A stretch of DNA of 64,000 bases, from the NCBI RefSeq assembly GCF_021130785.1, contig NW_025777528.1, forward strand, positions 1-64,000. Direction: 5' to 3'. This document shows positions 13,945 to 25,374 of this stretch, one piece after another; positions within the stretch are counted from its first letter, which is position 1, and each line of letters opens with the position of its first letter. A program made the translations under genes and the position numbers. Source of the stretch: Homalodisca vitripennis (lineage: Eukaryota; Arthropoda; Insecta; Hemiptera; Cicadellidae). The notes below the pieces were generated by a model, which saw only the letters and a program-made list of their open reading frames with translations, was not told where the DNA came from and searched no databases.

Positions 13945-14790
13945 GAAACAATAAACCGCAAGGGGGGATCGAGCAGCACAGTAATAATGTTAGCTACTTT
14001 ACTGATTGTAAGCATTCCCTTGCACTAGTTTGAGGTAGTTAGTAACATTGTGGTCAGAAGAGTGTTGGTAATAAATATGTACGGTACAATAAACCGCAAG
14101 GGGGGACCGAGCAGCACAGTAATAATGTTAGCTACTTTACTGATTGTAAGCACTTCCCTTGCACTAGTTTAGAGGTAGTTAGTAACATTGTGGTCAGAAG
14201 AGTGTTGGTAATAAATATGTACGGTACAATAAACCGCAAGGGGGGACCGAGCAGCACAGTAATAATGTTAGCTACTTTACTGATTGTAAGCACTTCCCTT
14301 GCACTAGTTTAGAGGTAGTTAGTAACATTGTGGTCAGAAGAGTGTTGGTAATAAATATGTACGGTACAATAAACCGCAAGGGGGGACCGAGCAGCACAGT
14401 AATAATGTTAGCTACTTTACTGATTGTGAGCACTTCCCTTGCAGTAGTTTAGAGGTAGTTAGTAACATTGTGGTCTGAAGAGTGTTGGTAATAAATATGT
14501 ACGGTACAATAAACCGCAAGGGGGGACCGAGCAGCACAGTAATAATGTTAGCTACTTTACTGGTTGTGAGCACTTCCCTTGCAGTAGTTTAGAGGTAGTT
14601 AGTAGCATTGTGGTCTGAAGAGTGTTGGTAATAAATATGTATGGTACAATAAACCGCAAGGGGGGACCGAGCAGCTCAGTAATAATGTTAGCTACCTTCC
14701 TGTTTGTGAAAACTTCTCATGCAGTATTGTAGAGATAGTTAGTAACATTGTTATATTAAGGGTTTTTCCAATAAAGATGTGTGGTACACT
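13945..14790 (+). repeat. Satellite array, six units of ~140 bp
   Basis: The marker AAACCGCAAG recurs at about 13,953, 14,091, 14,231, 14,371, 14,511 and 14,651. Spacing is 138, 140, 140, 140 and 140 bases. Each unit carries GAGCAGCACAGTAATAATG, CACTTCCCTTGCA and GTGTTGGTAATAAATATGTA. The second and third units are nearly identical, the fourth and fifth share further variants (GCAGTAGTTT, TGGTCTGAAG), and the last decays before the array ends near 14,790. This gradient is usual for unequal-exchange arrays, with degenerate units at the edges. The frame is not kept open, so the array is non-coding. Confidence 0.95.
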
Positions 14791-15179
14791 CAGCCAAATT
14801 CAATGGTTGGAGATGCGCCACCATAAACATTATTATTGTGTATAAAGAAATTAACTTCCAAAAGAAATTATATACGTATATTATATTTTAAATATTATTA
14901 TTTAATATATAATAATTATATATAATTATTTTAAATTATTTTACATTCTATATAATATATCTTGCCACATAATGCATTTCTATGTTTGTTAGTTAAATTA
15001 GTTTGGTAAATCTTTCAGTAAACTAAGAAGGACACTACAACTCTTTAGTGCGCAGAAATCAAATCTTGTCACTGAGTATTAACATTTACATTCCACTCTT
15101 TTTCATTTTATTCTATCAATGAAAACTACATGTTGAAATAATGGATTAAATTCGCATCCAAAATTATTTATTTAGTTTT
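14791..15179. other. A+T-rich, partial copy of the CAGCCAAATT dispersed repeat
   Basis: Just after the satellite, CAGCCAAATTCAATGG and GCCACCATAA (14,788-14,830) match the end of the dispersed repeat described at 15,180 and 19,826. The rest is A+T-rich with nothing recognised. Confidence 0.35.
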
Positions 15180-15275
15180 TTCTCGTCACCATCGTGGTTA
15201 CTCATAATATCTATTAAAATTATTCGCTAACGTTCAGCCAAATCTCATGTATTGTCATGCACTATAATTCAGTAT
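15180..15275 (+). repeat. Dispersed ~100-bp repeat (family copy 1)
   Basis: TCTCGTCACCATCGTGGTTA, then TTCGCTAACGTTCAGCCAAA and a run ending TGTCATGCACTAT, follow the same order as the reverse complement of 19,826-19,938, the plus strand at 53,350-53,460 and the reverse complement of 59,625-59,735. Copies are much diverged. The family is not identified. Confidence 0.4.
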
Positions 15276-18200
15276 TTAAAATATATAAATGGAGCTTTAT
15301 GCAATATTTAAAATCTATTGGTCAGACTTTATCATAGTTTAAAGATATCGTTCGGACAGTCAAACATAAATAAAATTTTTGCTGCTTCAAGATTAATGGG
15401 CTTCGCCAAATCATAGCCAATAAGTACAACCACTATTGTGTAATTTCTTACTGTAGTAACGCATTGCTAGAATATTACACTTAGACTATATAACTATCCA
15501 ACGTTTGTAACTGTTTCGCAGAGGCTTGCAGGGAGGATATCTAATTACAATCCAATAAGCAGAATATTGCAACAGGTGTTGAACAGAGATCTAAATTAGA
15601 ACTTTTGAGCAGGTGCACAGAACATGAGAGCTGGAATATAAGTTATTGTCTCTCATGGCTCTCTTGCATTTACAAACTAACCTGACAAAATACTTCAGGT
15701 TTATTATTTTTTGTTAATAATATATCTAATATATCATCGCAACTTCATAATGTTTTTACAAGATATGTGTAATAGAATACCTATACTATTGTGTTTTATA
15801 ATTTTAGGGGAAAATAATTACGGTAATTTATTCTTAAATTAAATTTGTATTAGAAATCGCAACAACACAAACAAGGGATAGCTAAATCTATTGGTAGTCA
15901 AAATAATTATTCTTGTTACATGTTATGGTTAATTGTAACAAATATAAAGACATGAACATTTATATAACTTTTTAATTATATTGATACGCCTTTTAATTCT
16001 GCATCAGTATTATTTTACAAAGTAACAGACTTTATTTTCAGGTCATAATTATTTCCAGTATTGGTATATAATACGATTCATTTGCAATAAGAGTAGCAAA
16101 TTATGAAGATAATTTAAAATAAATTGTCCCTTTTTGTTTTCTTTATAGCATATATCCTTTAATACATTAAATGAAATTTAACAGTTATGATCATTATAAT
16201 ATATTCAAATTTAAATTTAACTTTTGAAAAGTGAAAGTGAGTGAAACAGGGCTACCCGTAAAAGTCAATTTAAAAATAATGTAAACATTTAACTTCACTA
16301 AATGACAGCTTAAGTTAGAGTTTAATGACTGCGTGATTAGTTCCCATACTTTAAATTTTAGGGAATTGCAAATATGTACACTATTCTATTGCATCTCAAA
16401 ACTTTCATTCTATACTTAATGGTAATATTATGTGAAACTAAAGGCGACTGCATTGTAGATTTACAGCATATCGTTTTCTGTAATGGATGACTCATTTCCC
16501 AGAATATTAATGTTACATTTTTGTCATACCTTCAGTTTCAGTAATGATATCAGAAACTTTTAAGGGTACTAGCGTAACCAGGGAACGGCGCAAGGAATGT
16601 GAGAAATTACTAAAGTCAGGAGAAGTTTTTTAATTATCTAAAACGCTGTTAACACTGATTGTTGTTCTATAGAATGTCATAAATGTAAAACGATTGAAAA
16701 TATTGGTTAAATGAAATCAAAGTATAGTTGTGCTGTCATAAACAATATTTAAACCGAACAAATTTAATAGGCTCTGCAAATTAATAATATTTGTTTCCTG
16801 TAATGCAATTTTTGAGATCAAGGTGGTATTTTGTGTAACTTTAGAGACCAGTAAAGCAAAGTCCGGAGGTATTTTCGAAATAGGAATAGCCCTATATGTT
16901 AAGTCGGGTACCTTAAAAATGTAAATTGAAGATATCAGTATATTCGATTGAATAGTTTACGCGGGAAAGTAAAACATACAAACTCAATTTTGCATTTATA
17001 ATATTAGTTAGGATGTTAGTTATTACGCTTAAGAACATCAGACTAAACTCAATTCAGAAGAAGGATTCTGCTCTGGAGAGATTTTCCTAAATATATTGCA
17101 CTTAGGATGATCATAATGAGACGAATATCAATTTCTCTACCTCATTATATTCCGCTCAACTTCTAGCTACATAAAGTACTCGTATAAGTGATCTGCATCA
17201 CTGTATTAAATGGGTGTTAGTATTCCAGTATGTCATATAAATCAGTTTAAACGTTTTGTTCACCATATCAGCAATGGTACTTGTGTACTATTTAAAAGTT
17301 TAATGACAAAATTTAGTCGAGTTATTTGCGTCATCATAGTACAGAATAATAATCATAATTAGTGGCTGGCTGTAGTAAACCCACTTTGAGTTTTTCCCCA
17401 CAATAACATTGTTAAATCTCATGCACTTTTATGCCATTACTTTTATCAAAGCGAAATGGGAAATTTCTCGTTTTAAAGATTTATTACGTAAACATCCAAA
17501 GGCTTTTTAGTTTTTTTGTAGAGTGTATACATTATAATATACATTTAAATATTAAAAATAATAAAAGCTTGGATACTTGTTAGTTATCTCTTTAAAATGA
17601 GACATTTTTTATTAAAGGAATAATATCAAGGTCGTAAAAGTCCCTGAGGTTTAACATTGTTCGCATTTGTAAATATTCGTTTTTGGACCTATTTATTTAA
17701 AATTTAAACACTATAATAACTCTATTAACTACCAATATTTTGATGCTTTACAAACATTCTTGTCAAACAAAATAATAATATACACAATTTGTTTATTGAC
17801 AGAAACACTTTTTCCATAATAAATACTTCTTTTTAGATGACAATATTTTCGGCATACATATGTCAAGATTTTAATTAATACCTGTACAGTGGAGTTCAAT
17901 AGCATTCTGAGATTAAAATAATATAACATATAATTTAAGAAGGGCGTATATTACTGTACGTATAATTATTAAAGCGAAATGGCCATAATAATTTGATTTA
18001 TGAATAGGAACAGTATTCTTGAAATAATTAATATTTTTTTTCAATTACCTTATTTTGCTTAATAAATGTTCGTGTAATAGGTAAAAAAAAAAAAAACTCT
18101 AAATAATTGTTCCGTGGTTTTAAAACATTTTAAAATTTCACATCAAGAAGATTATGACGAATGTCTATTGGAACACAATATACAACAGAGCGAATTATAA

Positions 18201-19480
18201 ACGATCCCATTTCCTCTGCTATTGTGATGAATTGACAAAGGGAGGCAATGTGGTTCTGGTGGCGGCTGGTAAGAGGGGGAGGTGGGTGGTCGAGAGGCGG
18301 GGAGTTGTGGATAGCTACAAGGAACTGACCTTCAGTAGGAAAACTACCAGTGCTGACGGCGTTTTAGCTGATTAAAATTGTTCTCTCATATAAAAAAAAT
18401 TTGAGTCACTTATAATCATGGCTAAACAAATACGGATGAAAATATAATTAGATGTATAGTATAATTATATAAAAGAAGTTCGCTAAACCACATGCTGTGA
18501 AACTGGATTTGGGAAGCTACATAAAAAATTTGAAATATATAACTTATTTCCCTCTCGAGGTTTCCTGTGGGCAGATATACACACAAGGTAATTATAAAAA
18601 AATTTAATTTTCCACGCAAATGACACTTTATACAAATTATCTTGTAAAAATTGAGTTTCATGCTGAATTTAAACTCTACATATGAATGTTTTTTATATAA
18701 CGTACCAATACCTATCCTCATTTTTTTCATTTAGTTAGGTTTAATAGCAATATTTAAATAATAAATTTTTTTGTTAGCTAGGGAGATTGAATCAACTTTA
18801 GAGTGAGTTGAAATCTGAACTTGTCACAGAAATAGAACATTTACTTTCCATTATTTTCTCTTTACTCTATAAATTAATATCCCTCTCAACTCTGTCGGAA
18901 TAAAGGTAGATTTCACAAATGGGCGTCATATTTAAATGTTAAACTGAAGATTTTAATATTGTGTACCACTTTTAAAGTTTCAGATACTCTATAATGTTGA
19001 CCCTTTACAAGACAATAACAAAAATTGTTATAAACACATAAATGACGGTTCAGTTATATAGTTCCATAACTGTAAACCACCTCAATTTTGAAACAATAAG
19101 AGTTATCTAAAAAATAAGTAGAAATAATTATAATATGATAGATTAAATAAAAGTGTACATTTTTATTTATGTTATGAAATACACGTTATATTTATGTTAT
19201 CTGAAAGGAAATGACCCATATCTTGAAATGTTTGATTGGTTCAGACTTTTGACAGACCAGAAGTTTAGTCTGCATTTATTAAGAAATACGAAACTTATCG
19301 TGTCCACAATTTAATCCCGTAATTTTGTTTACTAATTAAACTTTATACGCCCACTGTCCTTGATATCTTACGAGGTGTAAAAAATACATAACATCAAGCC
19401 GTATTTAAAAAAAAACTTGAGAAAGCTTTAACACTTTTTGGCTTTGCGATTAAATGCAATAAAAACTTATAGCGACCCTT
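15276..19480. other. A+T-rich stretch with one G-rich patch
   Basis: No gene recognised. At 18,238-18,325 there is an exceptional purine/G-rich patch (GAGGGGGAGGTGGGTGG and neighbours) inside a 73-codon open frame (18,154-18,375, +). The frame's middle encodes KGGNVVLVAAGKRGRWVVER, matching no family I know. The G runs could support a quadruplex. The rest is A+T-rich with scattered short frames. Confidence 0.4.
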
Positions 19481-19825
19481 AATAAAAACTCCCAGCCAAA
19501 TTCCATGGAGTGATATCCACCATAATCGAATACAGCGTTGCTTATATAGAAATAAAGCTTTGTACAAAAAAATTCAAGTATATAGATCGTTCTTACTAGA
19601 AAAAAGCCTGTTTGTTAAAACAATTGCAAATTTACAGTAATATCTAAGGTTGACTAAAATTCTAATCTGTGGCTTAGCTCATTATATAATAATAGATCAT
19701 AGAGGTTATTGTTATTGGACAAAAATCATATCTGTCTGCATGTGTCTGCACGACATCTCAGTATCAAACTGATCTCTACATTTGAAATTTCACACAAAGC
19801 CTCGTTTTACACAAAGAAAATTGAC

Positions 19826-19938
19826 TTTGATGGTGATGCATATCACTCCGTGGAAGTTGGCTGAGCGTTCGTGAAAATATTTAGATTGGTCTCATGAGTA
19901 ACGATGAAGGCGACAATAAAATCGTTGAATAAATAAAC
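19826..19938 (-). repeat. Dispersed ~110-bp repeat (family copy 2)
   Basis: It contains, on the minus strand, TTACTCATGAGACCAAT, CACGAACGCTCAGCCAA and GGAGTGATATGCATCACCAT. A second, inverted piece of the same end lies at 19,488-19,522 (CAGCCAAATTCCATGGAGTG). The two ends face each other across ~300 bp, like terminal repeats of a small element. The right arm holds the counterpart at 53,350-53,460. Confidence 0.45.
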
Positions 19939-20518
19939 GTACAATCAAATGACATTTTAACGAGTTATACATATAGGTAATTTTGTATTTTTGCATGCGA
20001 CCTCAGAGAAGCCTATTACGTGACAGGTGGTGTACCTTGTTCGAGTAGATCTTAGAAGTTACTGTAATTGATGTATTTATAATCAGTTTGTAATTCGTGA
20101 TAATAACGCTGATGGGAACCTTGTTAACTTCTCTTCAAACTGCAAAACATTCAACTGTAATAGCGTATATCTAAGTCCGTTGCAAACAAAAATCAAAATT
20201 AATTTTCAAAGATTTACTTTAAGCAATCGAAAAAAGTCCTATTGGTATTACAATAGAAGTTATAAGTAGAATAGGCTATGCAATTCAATATGTATACCAG
20301 ACCATATTAATATTTTACTTATAATAAATTTAAATCAATACCTAAAATGATAATTAGTTAAAATTTGTATTATTTTTAAACTCAAAATAATTAAATATCT
20401 TCTCCATTATTGGTTTTGTTAACAAGTCATTGGATGTAATAATTCTATATCAATTAAAATCGATGTGAAAGAATTCGCAAGATGTTAGTATGCACCATAT
20501 ATATTTCTATTAAAATTA

Positions 20519-22520
20519 GTGTGTTATGTGAGAAAGAAACATTTAGGTAGTAAGTATAATTTTACACTAATTTTAGCTTGTGACAATCTTTTGAAAATAA
20601 TACGTTTTTTTCAACCACCCAGAAATAAATTAGGGAATAGTGCAACTCTACAAATGCTATTTTTTTCTTGGTATGATCATCAATTCATCAAAGTCTTTAT
20701 TGGTGATATTGCTACTTCTGATAACGGAACAGTTTATTTCCACAAACTGGACAGAGTAAGCCACAGGGAATTCTTTTAAAACTTGGGAGAAAATGTTATG
20801 GAAACAATTTAACTCACAGACTTTAGGGATGTTAAAACTCTTACAAAGTATACATTAATTAAAAACGCTTTAATTTGGCGTTGAAATTCCCTGGGTATTA
20901 CAGAAGAATGTAAAAGCTGCTGGCTTCTTTTTAGCGAAATATCTCCAGTTAAAATAAACCGACCTGTAATCATTATGAAATATCTTCCTACACTACTCTA
21001 AACTTACAAAGTAAATTCGATAAATAGGAAAATTGGACACCAATCCACAAGAATGTACTATCTAGTTTGGTGACTTTATGTTCAATGCTGAATATTTGTT
21101 ATTAATTTTTCAATAACGTTTTATCACGAAATATATTTCTAGCTTTTGATCAATGGGTTCCACAATAATCTAAATTAATTTTTACATATAAAAAAATTAA
21201 AATAGGAGTATCCAATTTTTAGGGCATATAAAGTGTAAATCTTTGGAAATGGTTACTAAAATACTTACTAATTATACTTAATAAAATAAGTTGTGGAGTA
21301 AAAGTGTAACCAACCTTGTTTAAAAGATACTCTCCTGGTCACTAATCTAATATTTTACATAGCTGACTAATCAAATTAATAACAAGAGCTTTACAGCATA
21401 ACATAAGTTAATTCTGCTAATAGATTCAATGTTAGAGAAAACAATGAATTCATGAGAATTTCTCTTATATTAATTAGCTGGTAAAGAAGATTATTCGTTG
21501 TTTAATTTATGGAGGGTTTAGTGTAAAAGCCTTGTCAAAGAATACCCAACTATGAAGTTTAATTAAACCGACGTTGCAGTGAATACATGGTTTCACTTCT
21601 ACTTCTTCGCTCAGCAATAACCTTTCAAGTAATCTGATAAAAATTACCCATTACAATGCATGAATAAAAATTATGGAGAAAATCTAAAACTAATTTTGAT
21701 ATGTATTTAAATTACATTGTTCAAAATATTTCCCCTACAAAAGTAATAGACTATTGATTACATAGTATTATTATATTTTGAAGGATTAAGTAAAATAAAC
21801 AAGTAAATCGTTTAAAAGAACCGACAATAAAAATTGCAATCCCGAATATGATAAAGTCATTTCATTCATTTATAAAAAAGAATGCCAAAAGTGGCAAAAC
21901 TATAGTGACTTCATTCGGTAAACTTACAGAAGGCAATTAATTGGATACCATTAGATACGGTGGTAATATTTACAGTTTCTTCTTCTCGTAACATTAACAT
22001 TAAGAACACACTAAAAACTTAGTTATTAAATGTGGTATTCTTTTTCAAATACAATACAGAATAAATTATCTTTTACGACTCACTTTTCATAAATTATTTA
22101 ACAAAAAAATCTTTAAATTATATATTGTTGTGGAACACAATGCGTACTACAATCAATTTACTTTCCTAACCATCCTCAATTTTTTATCATAACTCCAGCC
22201 ACTGCTCCAGATATTTAGTTTTTTCTATAATTTATATCTAATTTATATGCATTTTTATTTTAGAGGCATTATTTTATTTATAGTGTGTTATTGAGTGAAA
22301 TATTCCTTCAATCTAAAAATTCATTTGTATATTCGCTGGTGCATACTATACATTTTATTTTATGATTCATGCTCGATGAAATGGTAAGAGTTTTCTCTTA
22401 AATACTAAACTTAATGAATTCATTGAGGAATGCGGTTAAAGATCTTTATATTAGTGTGTGGTACATCTATGTTTTTCATAAATTACCGTATGTATTTTAA
22501 CTTCATTTGACTTCCGCGTT
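20519..22520. other. Palindrome arm sequence, no gene supported
   Basis: An 86-codon frame at 20,519-20,779 (+) is open here, but the matching right-arm sequence (52,500-52,750, minus) has single-base indels that close it. The frame is therefore not conserved between arms and is probably not coding. The remainder (to 22,520) pairs with 49,290-52,500 and shows nothing recognisable. Confidence 0.5.
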
Positions 22521-22529
22521 TTTATACGC

Positions 22530-22556
22530 CTGACGACAGGACTTTCGTTCCGAAAC
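22530..22556 (+). ncRNA. Hammerhead-ribozyme core-like motif (Penelope-type), left arm
   Basis: CTGACGA, a short imperfect hairpin with a TTTC-type loop, then GAAAC gives the conserved CUGANGA-stem II-GAAA core of a hammerhead. Hammerheads of this kind are known in the terminal repeats of Penelope-like retroelements. The right-arm counterpart (49,250-49,277, minus) lies ~240 bp downstream of a GIY-YIG endonuclease relic, which supports the assignment. Stem II has a mismatch here and stems I/III were not established, so activity is doubtful. Confidence 0.45.
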
Positions 22557-22584
22557 ATGTAGTGACCAATTTACAAAAGATAAT

Positions 22585-24054
22585 TTATTTTGGAAGCATT
22601 GAATAGGTAAAGTACCAGTATTTGGCTAATGGAAATACCACTATTATACAGGATAGCTGCTGGGTTACTATACTGAGATCTTTAATAGCCTGAATGTGTC
22701 TGATGTCAAAACGATACAGTGTTCGATACGAACGCCTTCGTCGCCGACTTTTTATGGATGTCTTCAGACAGACTGAACTCCAAATTCCAGGAGTAAACCA
22801 GTGCCTGATTTCAGACGCTGCACTAAGCAAAGTTGAAATGGAACCAAGCTCATTATTTGCATTGGATGAACCCTTCCTACAATGGCTATTTTGAGTCCTG
22901 ATCAAGTCCTGCAGCGTAATATACGTCCTTAAGATTTTAATGTCCCATGATAGTGTATGATCACGCAAAGATAGGTAATCGACTTTCCTTTTTCTTTAAC
23001 TCAGTTAAACGCTTCATTGATTTGAGAAATAAAATGAGGTTTCGTGGCTACTATAAACATGAATTCGTATATTCATTGTATCATCAGGAGTAAAACTGAG
23101 TGTACCTCGATGCTGTAAAATAAATAAAATATTTTTATAGAAGCAATTTCAATTAATTTTTTTAACACGTCAGCTATACTTTGTCGTATGAATTAGGCCT
23201 AAATAAAGTCCTACTTATGTCACTGCTTTGCAAGGCTTACTTTTCTATGAGAAGCTTTACTAAACCCAGCTTAACGGTAAAATTTTGAGTCAATGAAACA
23301 AATTCGGCTAAGTCTTTTGCTTATTTATTAAAAAACTTCTCAGTAAACCATGTATGATCATTAACAACTGGAATCTCACTTAGTGGATGCTTTTTGTCAC
23401 ATAAAGAAAAAATATAAAAATAATTTAAAACTAAAACTTAAGTTTATTTTTTATCATAGTGCCCCGTATAATAATTTGTATAGAATAATAATCTTGGATT
23501 TCAAATTGTATATTCAGCTGCCAGCATATAAATCAGCATTGCGTTATTTAAGAAGTATTGTATATCTCTCTTACAAATTTACAATCATTACCGATAACCG
23601 AATTAAAATTGTGATTAATTTACATTATTGTACGCGCCAGTGACACACATTTACGTGTGGAATGGTTACGCTGCTCAATATGTAATTGTGTATTTAGAAA
23701 ATATATTTTACTTAACATAGCACTACTACTGGAACACTAAATGTATTGTTGTGTGCACTGAGATCTATTTTAGGTAGAGTACAATAATCAGGTGAGATAG
23801 ACATATATTTTGCAACTACAACCAGAAGTTTAATATGACATTCTACAATGTAGAATACTGTTTAATTTATGCGATGAAGTTAAAATAAAATAGTATTAAA
23901 AATTTATTACGATTTCAGAACTAGAAGCAACGTTATAGAGTACAACTATATTTGTCTTGAACCCATAATATAACTGGGAACAAATTTTAATTCTTGCCTG
24001 GGAACTACCAAACTTTGAACGAAATCATACCTTTAAAAATCATACACATTATGT
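22585..24054. other. Palindrome arm sequence, no gene supported
   Basis: It pairs with 47,985-49,250. The 127-codon minus-strand frame at 22,585-22,968 includes an R-rich stretch (KTSIKSRRRRRSYRTLYRF), but the right-arm counterpart is not an equivalent open frame. It may be the degenerate flank of the Penelope-like element. Confidence 0.35.
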
Positions 24055-24575
24055 ATTCACATTAATAAAATAGAATCCAATAATAATAATATTAACAGTA
24101 TAGTTACAGGAAATTTGACCTCAGCTAAGAAAATAATTGGGGAAATATACATTGCAACTGATATAAATAATTTAACTACAGGTAATCAAATAAATAATAG
24201 ACCCTATAACTCAATAATAATCATAATAATAAAAAGCATAACTAAACAATTTTAATGTTGTTTTTACTCAACATTACAGTTTGTATTGTATGGTCTCAGT
24301 GCTTTAACATAGTACTGAGACAAAAAAATAAGAACAAAAATAAATATGACCAACTAATTAATCGGTAAATTGCTTCTCAATTTGTTAAAACAATTTAAGC
24401 CTAGAGGCTTCCTTTGTTTACATTTCAATTAATAAATATACAGTAACCCGAACCTAAAATGTATTACGTAAAGTATGAGTCATGATTAAACTTCCTGAAC
24501 TAACTTATAATTCATAACCAGTTTATCGTCTGAAATATAACTGAAGTGTTTACTATAACTTAGTACTAGAAGAAG
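24055..24575. other. ~520-bp segment private to the left arm
   Basis: The flanking bases pair with adjacent bases of the right arm near 47,975, so this stretch is either an insertion here or a deletion there. It is A+T-rich (AATAATAATATTAACAG-type sequence) without frame, terminal repeats or tail. Its last ~40 bases resemble the spacer at 31,290-31,330. Confidence 0.5.
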
Positions 24576-25194
24576 ATGGTTATGTACGTCATGTTAAAAT
24601 AAAACTTGCTTAAATATATCGGTCTGAGATTCTGAAACTGCACCTTGCACAGCTGTACACCACACGGCTGTATGACGTGATAGGTGGGACATGACATCGC
24701 GTGTCTGTCAGAAGGTAATACTGCTCCACCTCAATCTTGTAGTACTACCTTCATGCATCAGTTACTCAAGGTTGGTGTCCTTCGTGCATGCTACATATCT
24801 AATATAAAAATTTTATATTTATAGGTAAAACCTATACGTTGTTTGAAATATTTGTATTAAAATTATCTAATTGTTTCTCCATCAAATTAATCACAAAAAA
24901 TTTAAAATCGTGTTAAAGATTAAGGTTTTTTTGCATTCACAGGTCACACATTTCTGGGTGAATACAGTGTGAATACAACGGCCTCATGTTTTGGTCCTGG
25001 ACCTCACGTCATGGAGTAGTTATATAATACTCGAAATTAGTTTTACACTTTTTGTAACGTATGGCAAATGTAAAGAAATTAATCTGTGTTATTAGTACAC
25101 CCATTCGCAAATTAATAGATATTACGTTTTAATTAAATGATCCTAGTCTAGTGATTAGATTATGATGGCCCATTAGCAATTATGTTGTCTAATC

Positions 25195-25300
25195 TCCGAA
25201 ACTCAGAACTTGATTGATCACGTGATCGACGGCTCTGACGTCACTGCATAGCTGATCGCCTCGCCCGCCATTCCTTTCTCCAGTGCGATAGAGAAACAAT
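25195..25300 (+). promoter_or_regulatory. Conserved CRE/E-box core, left arm
   Basis: This GC-rich block in A+T-rich DNA contains GATCACGTGATC (25,216-25,227), a perfect 12-bp palindrome with an E-box CACGTG. It also contains a perfect CRE TGACGTCA (25,236-25,243), then CTGATCGCCTCGCCCGCC. The mirrored copy at 44,375-44,470 keeps both motifs exactly. It lies 130 bp upstream of the acceptor/ATG frame at 25,375, on the same strand. CRE and E-box sites are established binding sites for bZIP and bHLH factors. Promoter function here is inferred. Confidence 0.4.
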
Positions 25301-25374
25301 AAACATAGATTGGTTTTAAATTATTGATAAAATATTAAAGATAATACGTATTAAACCGTTTACTCTTTCAGCTC

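Noticed and set aside
13945..14790. CRISPR-like array
   Set aside because: Units are contiguous 140-bp tandem repeats without unique spacers, in eukaryotic-type DNA.
20519..20779. 86-codon frame (plus) in the left arm
   Set aside because: The mirrored sequence in the right arm has single-base indels and stops, so the frame is not conserved.
22585..22968. 127-codon minus-strand frame with an arginine cluster
   Set aside because: No family resemblance, and the right-arm counterpart is not an equivalent open frame. Kept only as background text.
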